Source: Epiperipatus broadwayi (Eukaryota > Onychophora > Udeonychophora > Euonychophora > Peripatidae). Taken from it: a stretch of 64,000 bases of DNA. Position 1 is the first letter of the stretch; every line of letters begins with the position of its first letter. Under the pieces are notes generated by a model that did no database searches, was not told where the DNA came from, and saw only the letters and a list, made by a program, of their open reading frames with translations. The stretch is from assembly GCA_028023455.1 (NCBI GenBank), contig JAQFVV010013351.1:1-64000 (forward strand), in the 5' to 3' direction. Both the position numbers and the translations under genes were made by a program. This document shows positions 24,160 to 34,615 of this stretch, piece after piece.

Positions 24160-25900
24160 TTCCAAGTATATATATAAAAATATCTGTGTATTCAAATATT
24201 AATATAAAAATTAAAATATATAAAGATATAAAGTGTCATATGTGGATATTAATGGAGACTTCAAATAATTAATATAAAAATAGAAAAAATAAGATCCATA
24301 AAGTTGTACCCTTTAATTAATACAGAATTTCCAAGAAACAGAAACTTGTAGCTTTGAAAATACTCCATTGCATGCTCCTCTTTGAAAGAAAGATTACAAA
24401 CTTTTAACATTTTATCATAATTATAATGACAGAAATATATATGCTGAATGTAAACAAACTACATCGATGTCATTGTTCGTTATAATATAAGCTTAAAATA
24501 TGAAATGAATGTTATGAATGAAATTTATCTTCGATTTATTGTTTTTTTTTAAACTTAATAACTAATACATATTTGATAAAATAATACTGGAAATAACAAG
24601 TATTAGTATACCCCTCAAATTATATATTTAAAAAAAAAAAGACTGCTGAGCTTGGCAGACAGAATAGGGCCACAAGTATTTATATTTGTTACATGGTATT
24701 ATGGATATTTGCTACAAATGTTATATATGTGTATTGTAGGATATTGAGTTCAAACCCTACATTACAACCCCCAAAGACATCATAAGGAAAGAGGGAATTT
24801 TTTTTGTTATCCCAAACTGATAGTTTATTAGTGAAAAGGACAATGTATATATTTTCAATAGTTTTACAGTCTACTTAAAAGTGAAATTTTAATGGGGATA
24901 TGAAAAACTATTATTTTACTTTCAAATTTCTAAAGTACCCATAATTATGAGTTAGCTCAGTTGTAATATGCCTCTGGATATACTTATATTTAAGAATTAA
25001 AGTTTTGAGCATGTATAAACAGTTGTATGTAGCTATAGACTCTGTAAATCATAAAGCAGCTTATTCTAAATTACATTAAATAATTTCTAAGCTTATCTAC
25101 TATAAATAATTTTATTGGGATCACAAAGAAAATCCTATAATATTAGACTATCATGAAATCAAGTTACACACACTGCAATTTGTAAAACAGAAATTAGATA
25201 GAATAAAAAAATTAAGAGTAAAAAATATTTTAAAACAATTATTTACTAATTAACTGCTTATCAAGGAGCAAAACAAATGAATTGATAGTATGAAATTTTA
25301 AACATTTATTTTATTAAAAAATATATTTTCATAAAAATATAAACAATCAGTTGATTTCTAATCATAAATTAACTTTTAATTATGAAGTTATGTTTTTAAA
25401 ATAATTAGGATTTAGAAAAAAAAAAAAACATTTTCAAAATCAAAAATAACCTTGTTTGATTTAGCTATTATAACCTTTAATTAAGTTTTTAGGAGGAAAA
25501 ATGTATAAAAAAGAAAAACTTGTTTAAAAAAAAATAAATTTTCTAAAAACTATTTCATAATTTTAAAGAGAACATTGACTGAATTTTAAGAAAAAATGTT
25601 TCACAATTTGAAAACATTAACTTAATGAAAATATTTAAAACTATCATTTCTTACAAAAACAATTATGACTTTTATATAAAAATATTTTTTTCTATTAATA
25701 AAAATGCAGTGTGTACACACAAAGAATATATTTAACCATGGCTTTATTTTTAAGGAGTCTTTCAGTTGCTTTTTAATTTTTTTTTCAATTGAGTTACTCT
25801 TTGAAAGCTTCTAGACATTTTCATGGTTAATTTGTCTTATTCTTGGTTTGCTGTAATTCCAGGTTAAAAAGTTAACAAATTTTATCTATTGCATTTTCTT
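24160..25900. other. AT-rich, no gene recognised
   Basis: There are no recognisable repeats or coding motifs; homopolymer A/T runs are frequent. Confidence 0.35.
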
Positions 25901-25913
25901 ATTGAATTTTCAG

Positions 25914-25976
25914 GTGAGTCAAACACAGATGGAGACTCATGTTCTTGGTTGAAAAGAAGATTGCATATTATTATAG
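25914..25976 (+). CDS. Candidate juxtamembrane/transmembrane exon
   Basis: After an acceptor (GAATTTTCAG) a phase-1 frame reads GESNTDGDSCSW, then LKRRLHIII, and reaches a possible donor ATAG|GTATTA at 25,976. Reading through instead gives LHIIIGIIFSFTFLF and a stop at 26,006-26,008, a short membrane-like run. Entry in phase 1 is what an Ig-domain exon like the one at 46,474 would require. The acceptor overlaps CAG|GTGAGT, itself a perfect donor motif, so the opposite reading (exon end at 25,913) is also possible. Confidence 0.3.
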
Positions 25977-26178
25977 GTATTATCTTCTCCTTTACATTTT
26001 TATTTTAGTGAAGGCAAGTTAAATGGAGGAAGATGATAGCTAGATTTTAGCTAAATATAGCACATGTTTTTTAGTGTAGAAACCATTTTAATGACTAAAT
26101 TTAGGATACTAAAAGATTGTTTAAAATGTATGTTGTTTTATGTATTAACTTAGTTAAAACTGCTTTTTTCTTCTTTAG

Positions 26179-26215
26179 CATCTGGATTAAGACTTTATTG
26201 TTCTCTCTTCAACAG
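26179..26215 (+). CDS. Candidate tail exon, copy 1 of a duplicated pair
   Basis: After the acceptor TTCTTCTTTAG the sequence reads (in the phase left by the exon at 25,914) SGLRLYCSLFN. A near copy of acceptor plus exon start follows 77 bp downstream. The donor is weak (no GT directly at the end), so the 3' limit is uncertain. Confidence 0.25.
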
Positions 26216-26255
26216 ATAAGTTAGGAATAATGTCTTCTCCTATTGTCTTTTTCAG

Positions 26256-26362
26256 CAGCTGGATTACGACTTGACTATTCTCTTCAAAAACTACATAAGG
26301 AACATTTTTTTACTAGACACTTAATTTTCTTATTTCACACTTCCATTATTTTTTTCTAGAAA
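26256..26362 (+). CDS. Candidate tail exon, copy 2 of a duplicated pair
   Basis: After the acceptor GTCTTTTTCAG the frame reads AGLRLDYSLQKLHKEHFF and stays open to a stop near 26,360. The first ~30 bp match the exon start at 26,179 (CATCTGGATTAAGACTT versus CAGCTGGATTACGACTT). The pair looks like a local tandem duplication of a splice acceptor with its exon start. Coding status is inferred only. Confidence 0.25.
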
Positions 26363-26487
26363 TGTTTTTGCCTACAAGCCAATCACAAACTGTCAGTAAC
26401 CTGATAATTTTTATAACAATCAATTAGGTACTTTTTTGAAATACAATTGTTCAACTATTTCCTCTTTTTTTCTCATGTGTCATAAAA

Positions 26488-26575
26488 TCAGCTAGGAAGT
26501 GAACTTGCAACCCAGGACAACTGCTTGTAAAGCAGCTGTCACTGATCTCTCGACCACCAATGCTTGACGGGTTAT
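26488..26575 (-). pseudogene. tRNA-like sequence (Val-like anticodon arm), degenerate
   Basis: On the minus strand a 5-bp stem GCTGC/GCAGT encloses the loop TTTACAA, which would present anticodon TAC (valine). Upstream TGGTCGAGAG is weakly like an A box, and downstream GGGTTGCAAGTTC resembles a B box with an extra base. The acceptor and T stems do not pair well. It is either a decayed tRNA or the head of a tRNA-derived SINE. Confidence 0.45.
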
Positions 26576-26579
26576 TTCC

Positions 26580-27440
26580 TTTTTAATAATAGACATTGAA
26601 AAACAAATCAACAACTTGAATTAACATCATAAAATTCATAGCATACCTTTCTAATTAAAATATTATTTTTCTAAAAAAAAAAAAACAAGATAATCAGTTT
26701 ATTCCACTTATTTGTTTTTTTTGCAATGAAGAGAGGTAAAAAGAAAGAAAAACAGTTTTAATTAAAAATAAAATTTACAAAAGCATTAAAATCTTAGTTT
26801 TTTCATTTTAAAATACTTTTAAACATAAAACTTTATCTCTCTTAAAAGGTTAAAATTAATATTTATAAAATAATTTACAAAAAAGACAAAATTTATTTTC
26901 TGTTAGTATATTTTTATAGTCTAAATTCAGCTACCAATTAATTATAACTACTGAAGAGAGAGAAAGAAAAAAGGACAACTTGTTTGCATTATTTTATAAA
27001 TTTCTCTTCAGTCTACAATCATTTATAACTTATTAAAATATTTCCATATTAAAATCATATTATTATTTAACAAATTTAATATTTGAGAATTTTAATACAA
27101 TCGATTTGGTACTTAAAATGTTTAGTTAAATGAAGACTCATTATAAAAAATCTGCATAGGTAAATTAAATATTATTTTTCTCATTAATTGAATAACCATA
27201 AACTAAACCTCAGGAACATGCTGCCAACTATCTAATTATTTATATTGTAGCTATGTTGCCAATTGGTTACAATGTAGATATAATATTCATAAAAGACTAA
27301 TGCTAGAATTAGAAAACGATTAAAAGATGAAATTGCTTTGGATAAATTTGGTTAAAATAGCAGAAGAGAGAGAGAGAATACAAACTTGAAGAATTTACAA
27401 AAAAAAAGAAGAAAAAATGTATTGTACGATTTGCTTTTGG
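26580..27440. other. AT-rich, no gene recognised
   Basis: Nothing identifiable; the right edge may already belong to the 5' part of the decayed LINE that follows. Confidence 0.3.
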
Positions 27441-27449
27441 GGAAAAATA

Positions 27450-28880
27450 ATAAACAAAAAATGGATACTGAAACATACACATAAAAACACATCAGAATTA
27501 CATTTTATTTTAATTAATAAAATATGTATTTCAAGGTTATAATATTCTTAAGAGATTCAAAATGAATTGATCGTCCAGTAGGAAAATAGAAGAAATGTGT
27601 TCTTATAAAATTAGTGAGATAAAAGAACTATTTAAAATACAGTAAATAATTAGTATTTCTAATCTTCAGAAATATTCCAATGAATTTCAATTAAAACTTG
27701 CTTATCGTATTGATATATTGAAATACAATGTAACTAATTGGATCAATACAATAATAGAGATATTCCACTAAGAATTGTAACAAGACCACAAAAAACAATT
27801 TACCAATAAATTTTTAACTGAGACAAAAGACTATATGAAGAAAAGATTGAATATGAAAATATTTGTGAGTGATCAAATCTGAGGAACAAATATCTACAAT
27901 TTTGTGAAATGGTATAAAAAAAAACTAATAATAATGTAAAGTATATAACTATGAAATATAGGAAAGCTATAAAAAAATAAAAAGTTCAAAAGTGTTGGAA
28001 GAAAATATTATTTTAGCAGTAAGAAGAAAAATGGAGGTATTATGAAAAATAGAAATGGCACAACAAATTGTAGAAAAGAGTTAGACTAAGAGTAAAGTAA
28101 TAATAAATAAGAAATCAAAATAACCATTACACTTATTCCAACTTCTAAAATAGCAAGTATTTTAAATAAATTGGTCAGATCTTTGTGAAATTGTTATTGA
28201 TATCTTATAGCAGCAGTTAAAATGTTGGCAAAACTATATACCTAACATATAAAAGATAAAAAAGTACCACATGATTGAAAGAATTTAATAATAACATAAT
28301 TTTTTAAAAGGGCGATAAGAATTTATTAAAAATTATGGGTCTACTGCTCTTCTATCATTTCTATATAAAATAGTTTCCAACATGATTGCAATTTGTTTTC
28401 AATTCACATTTGATGCCAACCAATGAAAAATATAAGCTGGATTTGAAAAAGCTTTTAGCCATATGGATCACATTCAAATTTTGAGAGAAGTTATAGAAAC
28501 AACTAAAGAAATTAGATTTTATATGTATTTCCATAATTATTAAAATCTTAGACTATCAAGATGTCAAATTCTGAAGAATATTTATCAAAATTTAATAACA
28601 GCCATTAGATTACATGGTCATACTATGATTAACATCGAAAGGATATACACTGAACGCTTTGCTGCTCTTTTTACACTCATTTTACTAAAAGTCTTTTTTG
28701 AATTGAAAGAAGTATCTAAGAAAGTAAATGTAAATGGAGATTATTGAATTTATCTAGATTTGCAGATTATGTGTTGCTTTTGAAAACAATGCTTCAGTCT
28801 TCTGGGGAATGTTTGGAAGAATTATTAGCTAAAGGTAGTACTATAAATAATACTAAAATATATGTAATAACTGAAACACA
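27450..28880 (+). pseudogene. Decayed RTE-type LINE, reverse-transcriptase part
   Basis: Read across frames, the plus strand follows an RTE-clade RT. KVPHDW and FKKGD-like segments (about 28,265-28,315) are followed by GSTALLSFLYKIVSNMIA, then AGFEKAFSHMDHIQILREVI (about 28,437-28,497). Then come a segment corresponding to the QGDPLSP region, largely lost (about 28,650-28,700), and KVNVNGDY with RFADYVLLL (about 28,756), where the second catalytic Asp is Tyr. Stops and frame changes are frequent, so this is an old dead copy. The homologous C-terminal part resumes after the fold-back repeat at 28,880-29,345. Confidence 0.65.
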
Positions 28881-29345
28881 CAAGCTTATATACTTGTGTC
28901 TATATATGTAATATATATAGGGTATATGAGAATAGACTTTCACATGACCCATCACTCTCCACACCATCTCATAATACTGATACACTTGAACACATATATG
29001 TTGAAAAGATAATCTCGGCCTCACGGTGGCCTTTGAGCATTCCATCATCAGATTTTCAATTGAATGGACAATTGAAGAGTTGGAGTGTGGAGTATATTGA
29101 AGCCTGTCCATTAAAGTATGAGGATTGTCTATCTTAATATATATTATCTGAGCACTTACAGCATATATGTAGAGATGATAATGTTGACCAACTGATGATA
29201 GCTGGTTTAGCATGAAATACGTATATTGGTGATTATTTATCTTTTCAACATATGTGTTCAAGTATATCAGTATTCTGAGATAGTGTGGAGAGTGGTGGAT
29301 CATGTGAAAGTCTGTGCTCATATACCCTATATATTAAAATATATG
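28880..29345. repeat. Fold-back repeat interrupting the RTE LINE
   Basis: The outer ~125-bp arms pair in inverted orientation (GGGTATATGAG…ACTTTCACATG…CACACCATCTCA against TGAGATAGTGTG…CATGTGAAAGT…CTCATATACCC). The centre carries the module GTTGACCAACTGATGATAGC … TATTGGTGATTATTTATC seen at 7.1-8.9 and 22.7-24.2 kb. A block AAAATATATGTA occurs on both sides (about 28,855 and 29,336) and could be a target duplication. The 175-codon minus-strand frame here is antisense to the repeat and not a gene. Confidence 0.7.
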
Positions 29346-29990
29346 TAGTACGTTTAATGGATGTTTTAAGAAAATAAAAGATTGATAATCATGAATTAGA
29401 AGAAGCTACCATGTATAAATTCCTTTGGTCAAATTATAATTCATATGGAAATATTATGTATGAAATTAAAGGATTAACTATGAACAGTTGTTAATATAGA
29501 AGTAACTTAATGTTAAAAGTTAATATGCCTATGTGTTTTAAAAGAAAAAAAATTGAACAGGTACGTATGACCAATTTTTACTTATGAATTTTTACTTAGG
29601 ATTTGAAATTTGAGTATTTATAAGAAGAGCCACTCAGTAAAATATTGGGAGTAAATGACGGTGCTGAAGGTGAAATACTTGAGTCAGAGAACAAATATTA
29701 TCATTGGTATTATTGAAAGAGTTTAAAGACTTAAAAGGGTTCTGCTAGACATATTGCTAGAAGAGTTGTTAATAGATGTCAGAAAAGTAAAAGATAGATG
29801 ACACAAGCAAATTTGCTGATGTGATATGGAGAAAAAAGCTATAAATTGGAGAAACTGGATTAAACTTATAAAGACCTTCATCCCACAGAGAAGTATATAA
29901 TGGTTGAAGAAAATAATGATAGATTTATATAAAAATAATAACACATTGGAATGCAAGGAGAGATTAACGAATATAAATAAATAATCTTCA
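29345..29990 (+). pseudogene. Decayed RTE-type LINE, C-terminal part
   Basis: The plus-strand frames give EATMYKFLWSNYNSYGNIMY and EIKGLTMN, then LKVNMPMCFKRKKIEQ, and later SARHIARRVVNRCQ near 29,740. This is the normal order of the region after the RT in RTE elements (YKYLG-like, then M--CLK, then GHIAR). It is in register with the RT part left of the fold-back insertion. Multiple stops. Confidence 0.6.
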
Positions 29991-29999
29991 TACTCATTT

Positions 30000-31470
30000 G
30001 TTTAATTTCCCAACAATCTCATTCTGGAAGCTAAAATTTACTAGAGGTCATGTAACTATAATAGAAGTCTATAAACATATACATTATTGTTTCACCTAGT
30101 AGATTGATCATATTCTATTGCTTTAAGTATGAGAGCCAGTGATCCTATAATTTAGATTATTTCCAAAGAATTATCAGTTTTGTAAAGCCATCGTAAATTT
30201 ATTTCCAATGCTTCTATCTTTTATTATGTCAACAAACTGACATAGATAACAAATTGTCAATTCTCTGAAAAAAAGTTTTCTTCACGTTACCATTTTGCAA
30301 TAACTATGCTGGCCTCACATAGAAATAGGTAACAACGAATTTAATTATTAGTTCTTAAAAAAGCTTTGCTTAGGCATTTTAATATTTACAAAAAAAAAGA
30401 GCAAATTGCTTCATTGTTTGGGAATTCATAATAAGTTCGACCATCAAACCTGATCGCCAGGATCGATCCTGCGACTATCAACTCCATCACCCCTCACAGG
30501 AAATGATGCAATGGTAAAATAAAATAGAAATATATTCCTGAATATTTTTGTATATTATAACTTTATTTAAATATATTCTTGCAACTTTAAAAATAAATTA
30601 CTAAATCATATTTTTCAAGATTTTTTTTTTTTTTTTTTCAAAATTTAAAGCTGTGATTTGATTAGTCATTTTCTGCCCAAAACACAATCCGTCCATTAAA
30701 TGGGACAGATTATTATTGTATCTTTTTAAAACAAATACATTTTTTTGAATGTTAAAAATATTTTTAAATTATAACCCTTGTATTTTCTAGTTCATATATA
30801 ATTACATAATTATGATGTGTAGATTTAAAATATAAATTATATTATATTCACATTGAACATGTGATTTTTTAAAAATATAAATAATGCAATAGATTAATCC
30901 TAAGTCTGAAATTAATTAAATTAAAAGAAAAAAACCCAATTATCAAGTAAATCGAATAAACGTGTTACTGTTATTTTAATCTATTTTTTTAATTACTTTT
31001 ATATACTTCAGAAAACGATAAAAAAAAAACAATATAAATATAATGAAACAAAATTGATTGCCGCTTTTTGCCGAATTTCATTTATTAACTAATATTATTA
31101 TTGCCGAAATATCTAAAAACACTTAAAAGTGCCAAAACATAAATAATCAATATATCTTCAGCAAACGAGTTTAAGTATATCAAAAAAGTTAATCTCTACT
31201 TGTTTAAAATAAGCCTAGGATTTTAAATAGATTATTTCGATATCATTATATTTTTGATATGTCTGAGATCTCTTTCATAATAATTTAAAATAAAACTTTT
31301 TATTGTATATTATATACAATAATCTTCATCCGAAGTTAAGTTCAATTAATTATAAATTGAACAAACTTTTATATTCTTATAATAATATTTCTATTACTGA
31401 TTTATAAATTAAATGGACATCCCAGTAGACTAAAGGAGATATACACTTCTCTTATAAGTTAATGTATCCT
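30000..31470. other. AT-rich; one SINE-like patch
   Basis: Mostly featureless. Around 30,440-30,500 the minus strand has TAGTCGCAGGATCGATCCTG, containing the 14-bp palindrome CAGGATCGATCCTG, which resembles a tRNA T-arm/B box and may be the head of a tRNA-derived SINE. No tail could be defined. Confidence 0.3.
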
Positions 31471-31475
31471 AATAG

Positions 31476-31606
<131 letters not shown>

Positions 31607-31609
31607 TTA

Positions 31610-32860
31610 TTAAAGAAGTGTTTAATCTACTCAAATTGTATAAACGTTATAAATTTGTAAAAATAAAATTCTTTTACCCAGGATGACACTTGAATAAATA
31701 GAAAGAAAGGTATCTTTTATATCTTTCAACTATTTATCAATAACACAATCAATAAAAAATAATCAAGTTCTAAAATAATGTATTCTTTGTTTGTGAAATA
31801 AATAAATAATATGCAGTCTGAAATGAATAATGAGTTCAAAGTTAAATAATATTTAATTTTTTCAAATAAATTCCAATCTTTGGAATATATTACTTATGCA
31901 ATCTTTGTGTAATTGAGTTTAGATTTTGGATCTGTATGAGAATTGATTATATGATTTACCAAGATTTCTGTCATACAATTAAGAAATCAGGACAAAAGAA
32001 ATTATACATAGAAAAACAAAGGCTAAATTCCAATAACAATAAATTCATTTATTAATATTCACAGTAAATTTTTTAATTACAAAAATTATTTCCAAATTAT
32101 CTTTCCAAAAAAATATTCATATGCTAAACCCAGACACTGTTTTTTAGACAGTAAGCAGCAAAATAAAATGACAAAATAATTCCATGAATCCTAACCAACT
32201 ATTCATTTACTGATACAAATATATGGGTGACTTAACACTCATTTTAAAAAATACAGCTATTACACTATTTAAATAATTTCCTTTTAGCATATTTAAGCTA
32301 AGTTATCTTATTAAATAATCCTTTAGCAAAACTTTTAAACTATAATAAAGCAAAAACTGCATTTAAATACACTGCTGTGTCCAGTAAGCAACTATTATTT
32401 ATAATATTAACTTCTATAATGTTATTGACAGTATTTAAGATGCATTAGAGATTAAATTTTTTTAATCTGAACTGAAAAATTGCTGAATTTTACCAATAGA
32501 TTAATGTGACAATAATAATTACCATAGAAAACACAAACAGGATAATTATTGTTTAGTATTAGGTACTTAATCATAGAAATATGGTGAAAACACATCAGAA
32601 ATCATACACCCTACATGCCATATTTTTGCTCTTGTCCCCATAACAATTATTTAACTTTTAAAATGTCTTACCAATCCATCAGCATATTACTTCTGGATGA
32701 TCATAATAATGATATTGCACCTGTGTATCTCTTATTATGCTTTTCACAAAATAAGCATTGAAATTACTGAGATTTTTTGGTTTTACTTGTGGACTGTTGG
32801 AAAGGCACAATAGCACAAAACATACATTATTTTCATTTAGCTAAACACTATAGATAGTCA
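31610..32860. other. AT-rich, no gene recognised
   Basis: No coding or repeat signal was recognised up to the abrupt start of the Penelope copy at 32,862. Confidence 0.35.
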
Positions 32861-32861
32861 G

Positions 32862-34606
32862 TGGAGTGAGAGTGCTGATGATGATGAGTGTTGTTTAACT
32901 GCATTAGCATGCTCATCTCTCCTAACACTGATGCGACAATTACTCATACCTATGTAAGAAGCTTTACAATTTTTACATGAGATTTGATAGACACCATGAG
33001 ATTCAAGAGGGATTGAATCCTTAGGCTTGGTTATTATATTGCTGATCTTTTGATGAGCAGAAAATGCTGTATCTATATTATAGCGTTTTAATATACGTCC
33101 AATACTGTCTGTAGTTCCTTTTACATATGGAACACAAATCCTAATAGCTGACTTATCATCTTTTTGTTTCCTATTTTGTCTATTTTGGGCTTGAAATAAG
33201 GCTTTTTTTATAAATTTGTAATTATAACTATTTGCTAATAAAACACTATTAATATGATTTATTTCTTCTTTCAGATGTGTCTCATCTGAAAGGTTAATTG
33301 CTCTATTTAAAAGAGTTTTGGCTACAGAAACTATCTGAGTTGGGTGATGATGAGAATGGAAATGTAAATATCTGTCTGTGTGTGTATCCTTTCTGTAAAT
33401 AGAAAAAGATAAACTATTTGGTGTTCTGGTGACTAGAACATCAAGAAAAGGGAGTTTTCCATCAGACTCTGTCTCCATTGTAAATTTAATATGAGGATGT
33501 ATATTATTTAAATGTAAGAAAAAATCATCTAATGTATTTTTTCCATGTTGCCTTATGACAAAAGTGTCATCTATGTATCTGAGCCAAATGAGAGGTTTTA
33601 AAGATGATGATTCTAAAGCACGAGTTTCTATATATTCCATGAATAAATCAGCTATTACTCCTGAGATAGGCGAGCCCATAGGAGTACCAAAAACTTGTCT
33701 GTAATGCTGTCCATTGTATACAAAATATGTATTTAAGAGACAATGTTTAATCAAAGCAATAATATGGTCTGGTAAATTGCAACGTTGTGAGATTATATTT
33801 AAAGCTTCATCAATTGGAATGTTTGTAAATAAAGACACGACATCAAAACTGACCAGAATGTCATTAGCATTAATTTTTAAACTTTTTAAAACAGAAATAA
33901 AATGAAGAGAGTTTTTAATATATGATTTAATAGATGGGATTGTAGGTTTAATGAAATCCGATAAGTATCTAGCTAAAATATGAGTTGGAGAACCTATTGC
34001 ACTTACTATTGGACGAAGAGGGGTATCTGGTTTGTGAATTTTTGGAAGTCCATAAAATTTTGGACAGACACAAGATTTTTCACGAGGGATTATTTTATTT
34101 TTTATCTCTGTTTCAATAGGTGATTTATTAATAATAGCTTTTGTTGTTTTTTCCAAATATGTAGTATGATCTCTTTTTGATAGTTTATAAGTTTTATCAC
34201 TAAGCAGATCTAAAATTTTATTATGGTAAATGTCACGATCCATTACAACTGTGGCATTACCTTTATCAGCTGGAAGTACAACAATTGATTTGTCTGATTT
34301 TATATTATTTAATGCTTGTCTTTCTTTCTTTGAAAAATTATTTTTAGGAAGCTTAGCTTTTTTTAAAATATTACAAATCTCAGCTCTAGCTAAATCAGCC
34401 GATGTAGAATCAATTTTATCAAGAGCTGATTCAACATTACAAACAATTTTCTCAAAAGGTATCCGGGAAGGTGTTAAAGCAAAATTGAAACCTTTTTCTA
34501 AAACCGAAATTTCATCTGTAGAGAGGGCTTTCTTAGATAAATTGTAAACGGTTTTTTGATTTGGATACATAATGTTTGGGGATTGTGTTCTAATTAGCAT
34601 TTGCAA
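32862..34606 (-). mobile_element. Penelope-like element P1 (left arm of pair 1)
   Basis: A minus-strand copy that reaches its 5' end at 34,606, where it meets P2 head-to-head across 9 bp. It extends furthest 5' of all copies here together with P2, yet is still incomplete at the N terminus. At its 3' side homology stops at 32,862, inside the coding sequence just after the SALSLH residues. The last ~60 codons, the 3' untranslated end and the TA-flanked terminus are therefore missing, and unrelated sequence follows. This is the only long copy without its normal 3' end. Confidence 0.93.
32862..34606 (-). CDS. Penelope RT / GIY-YIG polyprotein, partial, frame intact
   Basis: An uninterrupted frame of about 580 residues. 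N-terminal VLEKGFNFALTPSR is a Penelope-family block. RT motifs follow: PKFYGLPKIHKP, then RPIVSAIGSPTH, then VSFDVVSLFTNIP (catalytic Asp), then GTPMGSPISGVIADLFME, then RYIDDTFVI (Asp pair), then LPFLDVLVTR. After a linker comes a GIY-YIG nuclease start, HGVYQISCKNCKASYIGM, with CR and the EH helix (RRDEHANAV). The RT copies the RNA and the GIY-YIG domain nicks the target. Private changes against the other copies include R for W after DDTFVI, and C for R after SYIGMSN; the latter Arg lies next to the nuclease core, so activity is doubtful. The frame ends shortly after SALSLH because the copy is truncated. The first codons (MQKKK) belong to the junction filler. Confidence 0.9.
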
Positions 34607-34615
34607 TTTTTTCTT
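34607..34615. other. 9-bp filler at the P1/P2 head-to-head junction
   Basis: TTTTTTCTT separates the two inverted arms, each of which starts TTGCAAATGCTAATTAG in the sense direction. It is not part of the element as seen in the other copies. Confidence 0.8.

Larger units (their letters stand above)
22690..24160. repeat. Fold-back family members with TA microsatellites
   Basis: Modules seen in the 7.1-8.9 kb repeat recur here in both orientations: GTTGATCCAGATCATCATCT and its complement near 23,960-24,000, the ACCTTCCAACT…TCAGTCATAC block, TTGATGCCAATATTATTGCC (twice, near 23,277 and 23,813), and GTCTGTGTTCAAATCACC near 24,122. It is a mosaic of degraded copies rather than one clean element. 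The frame at 23,008-23,190 is mostly translated TA repeat. Confidence 0.6.

Noticed and set aside
28794-29321. Minus-strand 175-codon frame
   Set aside because: It falls across a fold-back repeat inserted into a dead LINE and has no family resemblance.
34607-34615. Penelope pair 1 as a pure assembly chimera
   Set aside because: The arms differ by several substitutions and have a filler at the joint, and three other pairs have different junctions; a real inversion is more likely, though reads should confirm it.
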